A DNA stretch of 64,000 nt from Parafannyhessea umbonata. GTDB taxonomy: Bacteria; Actinomycetota; Coriobacteriia; Coriobacteriales; Atopobiaceae. The stretch is from the NCBI RefSeq assembly GCF_012844235.1, contig NZ_JABAGR010000002.1:124001-188000 (forward strand), in the 5' to 3' direction. A program made the translations under genes and the position numbers. The notes under the pieces were generated by a model. That model ran no database searches. It was not told the DNA's origin and saw only the letters and a list, made by a program, of their open reading frames with translations. Positions 62,593-64,000 of this stretch are shown here, one piece after another (the first letter of the stretch is position 1; every line of letters begins with the position of its first letter).

Positions 62593-64000
62593 CTAGCCGC
62601 GCTCGAGCCTGTCTGCCTGCTTCAGGAGGTCGAGCCCGCGCTCGTGGAACATGAGCGCGCGGCCGTGCTCCGCGAGCTTGGTGGACGCGTGCGCGGACGC
62701 GAACGCCATGAACGCCGGGTCGACGGCGAGGTGCGTCGCGAACACGACGGTCTCCTGCGCGTCCGCGCCGAACGCGGCGTCCAGGAAGTCGAGCGCGTGG
62801 TCGAGCTGGGACGAGGCCCCCGCGAGGTCGGCGTCGAGGGCGCGGCGGCGCGCGGCGAGCACGGAGCGCGCGGCGTCGAGCGCCGTGGCGGGGGCGCCGG
62901 CGGCCGTGCCCAGGGCCCAGCGGCCGACCTCCGCCCTCACGTCGTCCAGGGCCTCCGCGCACTCCGCGAGCACGAGCTGGCGCGACGTGTCCGCCGTGCC
63001 CTTGGCGCGCGCGTCCGAAGCGGCCTGGGCCGCCTTCGCGCAGATGCGCTCCGCCGCGGCCTGGGCGGCCGTCTGGGGGCCGATGAGCTCGTCCGCGGCA
63101 TCGTCCACCTCGCGGCCGGCCCGCTCGAGCGCGCCCCCGCGCGCCTGGGCGTCGTGGACGCGCTGGAGCAGCGCGTCCAGAAGGAGGTTCACCAGGGCGA
63201 TGCGCTCGTCGAAGGGCGCGCCGGAGGCACGGGCCAGGATCTTCTCGCCCGCGGCGCCCTCGAGGATCTGGTCCACCTTGTAGTCGTCCTCGTACTTGCT
63301 GAAGAGCTCGAGGTAGAGGCCGAAGTCCTCCGAGACCTCACGATCTTGCAGGTACTGGGCCACGAGGTCCTGGTCGACGGCCAGGCCCTCGTGGCGGTAC
63401 GCGACGATCATGTGCGAGAGGTCCTCCCAGCCGCGTGCCGTGACCATGCGCGCGCTGTTGACGCCTGCGCGCACGCGGTAGAAGCTCTTTGGCTTGTTGG
63501 CGAGGTAGGTGGTGATGGCGGGGTGCACGCCGTGGCTGACGGCGTAGTCCATCCACACGTCGAGGTCGGGCTCGACGTCGATGCGCTTCAGGCGGTCCAT
63601 CATGGCGGGGTCGAACTCGCGCGCGGCGCGGTTGTACTCCGGCGGGTTTCCGGCCGTGACGATGACCCAGCCCGCGGGCAGGCGGTGCTGGCCGAACGTC
63701 TTGTACTGCAGGAACTGCAGCATCGCGGGCATGAGGGTCTCGGATGCGCAGTTGACCTCGTCCAAGAAGAGGATGCCCTCCGGGATGCCGCTCTTCTCGA
63801 CCGCGTCGTACGCGGCGGCGATGATCTCGCTCATGGTGTAGCGGCTGACCTTGTACGTGCGGCCGCCGTACTCGCTCTGTGCGATGTACGGCAGGCCGAG
63901 CGCGCTCTGGCGCGTGTGGTGCGTGATGGAGTAGCTGACGAAGTTGACGCCGAGGCGGTCCGCGATCTGGCTGACGATGGCCGTCTTGCCGATGCCCGGG
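62593..64000 (-). CDS. MoxR-family AAA+ ATPase, N-terminus cut by window end
   Basis: This partial gene reads off the right edge. Walker A appears at the very end as PGIGKT, followed by QIADRLGVNFVSYSITHHTRQSALGL. Walker B is GILFLDEVNCAS and sensor 1 is VIVTAGNPPEYNRAA, and then the AAA lid. The last 200 residues are an Ala-rich helical tail specific to this protein. MoxR ATPases act as chaperones, often with von Willebrand factor A proteins, which would be upstream of the window. Confidence 0.82.
   Translation of the reverse strand, partial: PGIGKTAIVSQIADRLGVNFVSYSITHHTRQSALGLPYIAQSEYGGRTYKVSRYTMSEIIAAAYDAVEKSGIPEGILFLDEVNCASETLMPAMLQFLQYKTFGQHRLPAGWVIVTAGNPPEYNRAAREFDPAMMDRLKRIDVEPDLDVWMDYAVSHGVHPAITTYLANKPKSFYRVRAGVNSARMVTARGWEDLSHMIVAYRHEGLAVDQDLVAQYLQDREVSEDFGLYLELFSKYEDDYKVDQILEGAAGEKILARASGAPFDERIALVNLLLDALLQRVHDAQARGGALERAGREVDDAADELIGPQTAAQAAAERICAKAAQAASDARAKGTADTSRQLVLAECAEALDDVRAEVGRWALGTAAGAPATALDAARSVLAARRRALDADLAGASSQLDHALDFLDAAFGADAQETVVFATHLAVDPAFMAFASAHASTKLAEHGRALMFHERGLDLLKQADRLERG

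Overview
The window is GC-rich, densely coded bacterial chromosome. The features fit an anaerobic, fermentative member of the Coriobacteriia, probably an Olsenella/Atopobium-type genus: a FeoA-FeoB fusion for ferrous iron, a mannose-family PTS plus HPr, ATP-type phosphofructokinase, a lactate/malate-type dehydrogenase, PaaK with an ACT partner, a C69 dipeptidase, and secreted wall proteins with ChW repeats and an L,D-transpeptidase. This placement is inference from gene content and base composition. I saw no rRNA, tRNA, CRISPR array, prophage or insertion sequence.

Layout. 0-9 kb: a divergent MetRS-like protein, two membrane proteins, a PHP phosphatase, an SPFH protein, a PEBP protein and the queuosine genes queH and queA. 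9-16 kb: a tail-anchored coiled-coil protein, HPr, a class II amidotransferase, a large ChW-repeat amidase and phosphofructokinase. 16-21 kb: a CPBP protease, the DUF47-Pit phosphate pair and paaK-ACT. 21-24 kb: an L,D-transpeptidase and an LDH-like dehydrogenase, separated by an unusual five-hairpin array. 24-28 kb: feoAB, a low-GC toxin-antitoxin pair, idi and thpR. 29-33 kb: a mannose-type PTS (IIB, IIC, IID, IIA) facing a SIS-domain deglycase/isomerase. 34-39 kb: a 1136-residue surface M14 carboxypeptidase and a DUF1846 protein. 39-40.5 kb: about 1.5 kb without ordinary genes, holding a candidate structured RNA with a strong terminator and an array of ~72-bp hairpin repeats. 40.5-51 kb: GNAT, NdpA-like protein, SixA, LarE, an A24 prepilin peptidase, a YfcC carrier, a secreted CwlO-like hydrolase, a hemolysin III protein and a dipeptidase. 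51-64 kb: DAHP synthase, two MacB-type ABC systems, DJ-1/PfpI, a Y-family polymerase with a small partner, a degenerate HAD membrane protein and a MoxR-type ATPase cut by the window end.

How genes work together: DUF47 and Pit overlap and should form one phosphate-uptake unit; QueH and QueA both act in queuosine synthesis; paaK and the ACT gene overlap by ATGA; the four PTS subunits form one permease fed by HPr; the AbrB/RelE pair is a toxin-antitoxin module. The amidase, L,D-transpeptidase and CwlO-like protein all act on the cell wall.

The most promising unexplained items are non-coding: (1) five 41-bp imperfect palindromes with spacers of exactly 20, 40, 40 and 20 bp and alternating loop sequences (22660-22984); (2) a candidate ncRNA with a tiny ORF (about 39240-39594), followed by (3) a 72-73-bp-period hairpin array; (4) two 38-bp palindromes sharing a core (48111-48216); and (5) a dispersed 14-mer, GCGAGAAGGACGCG.
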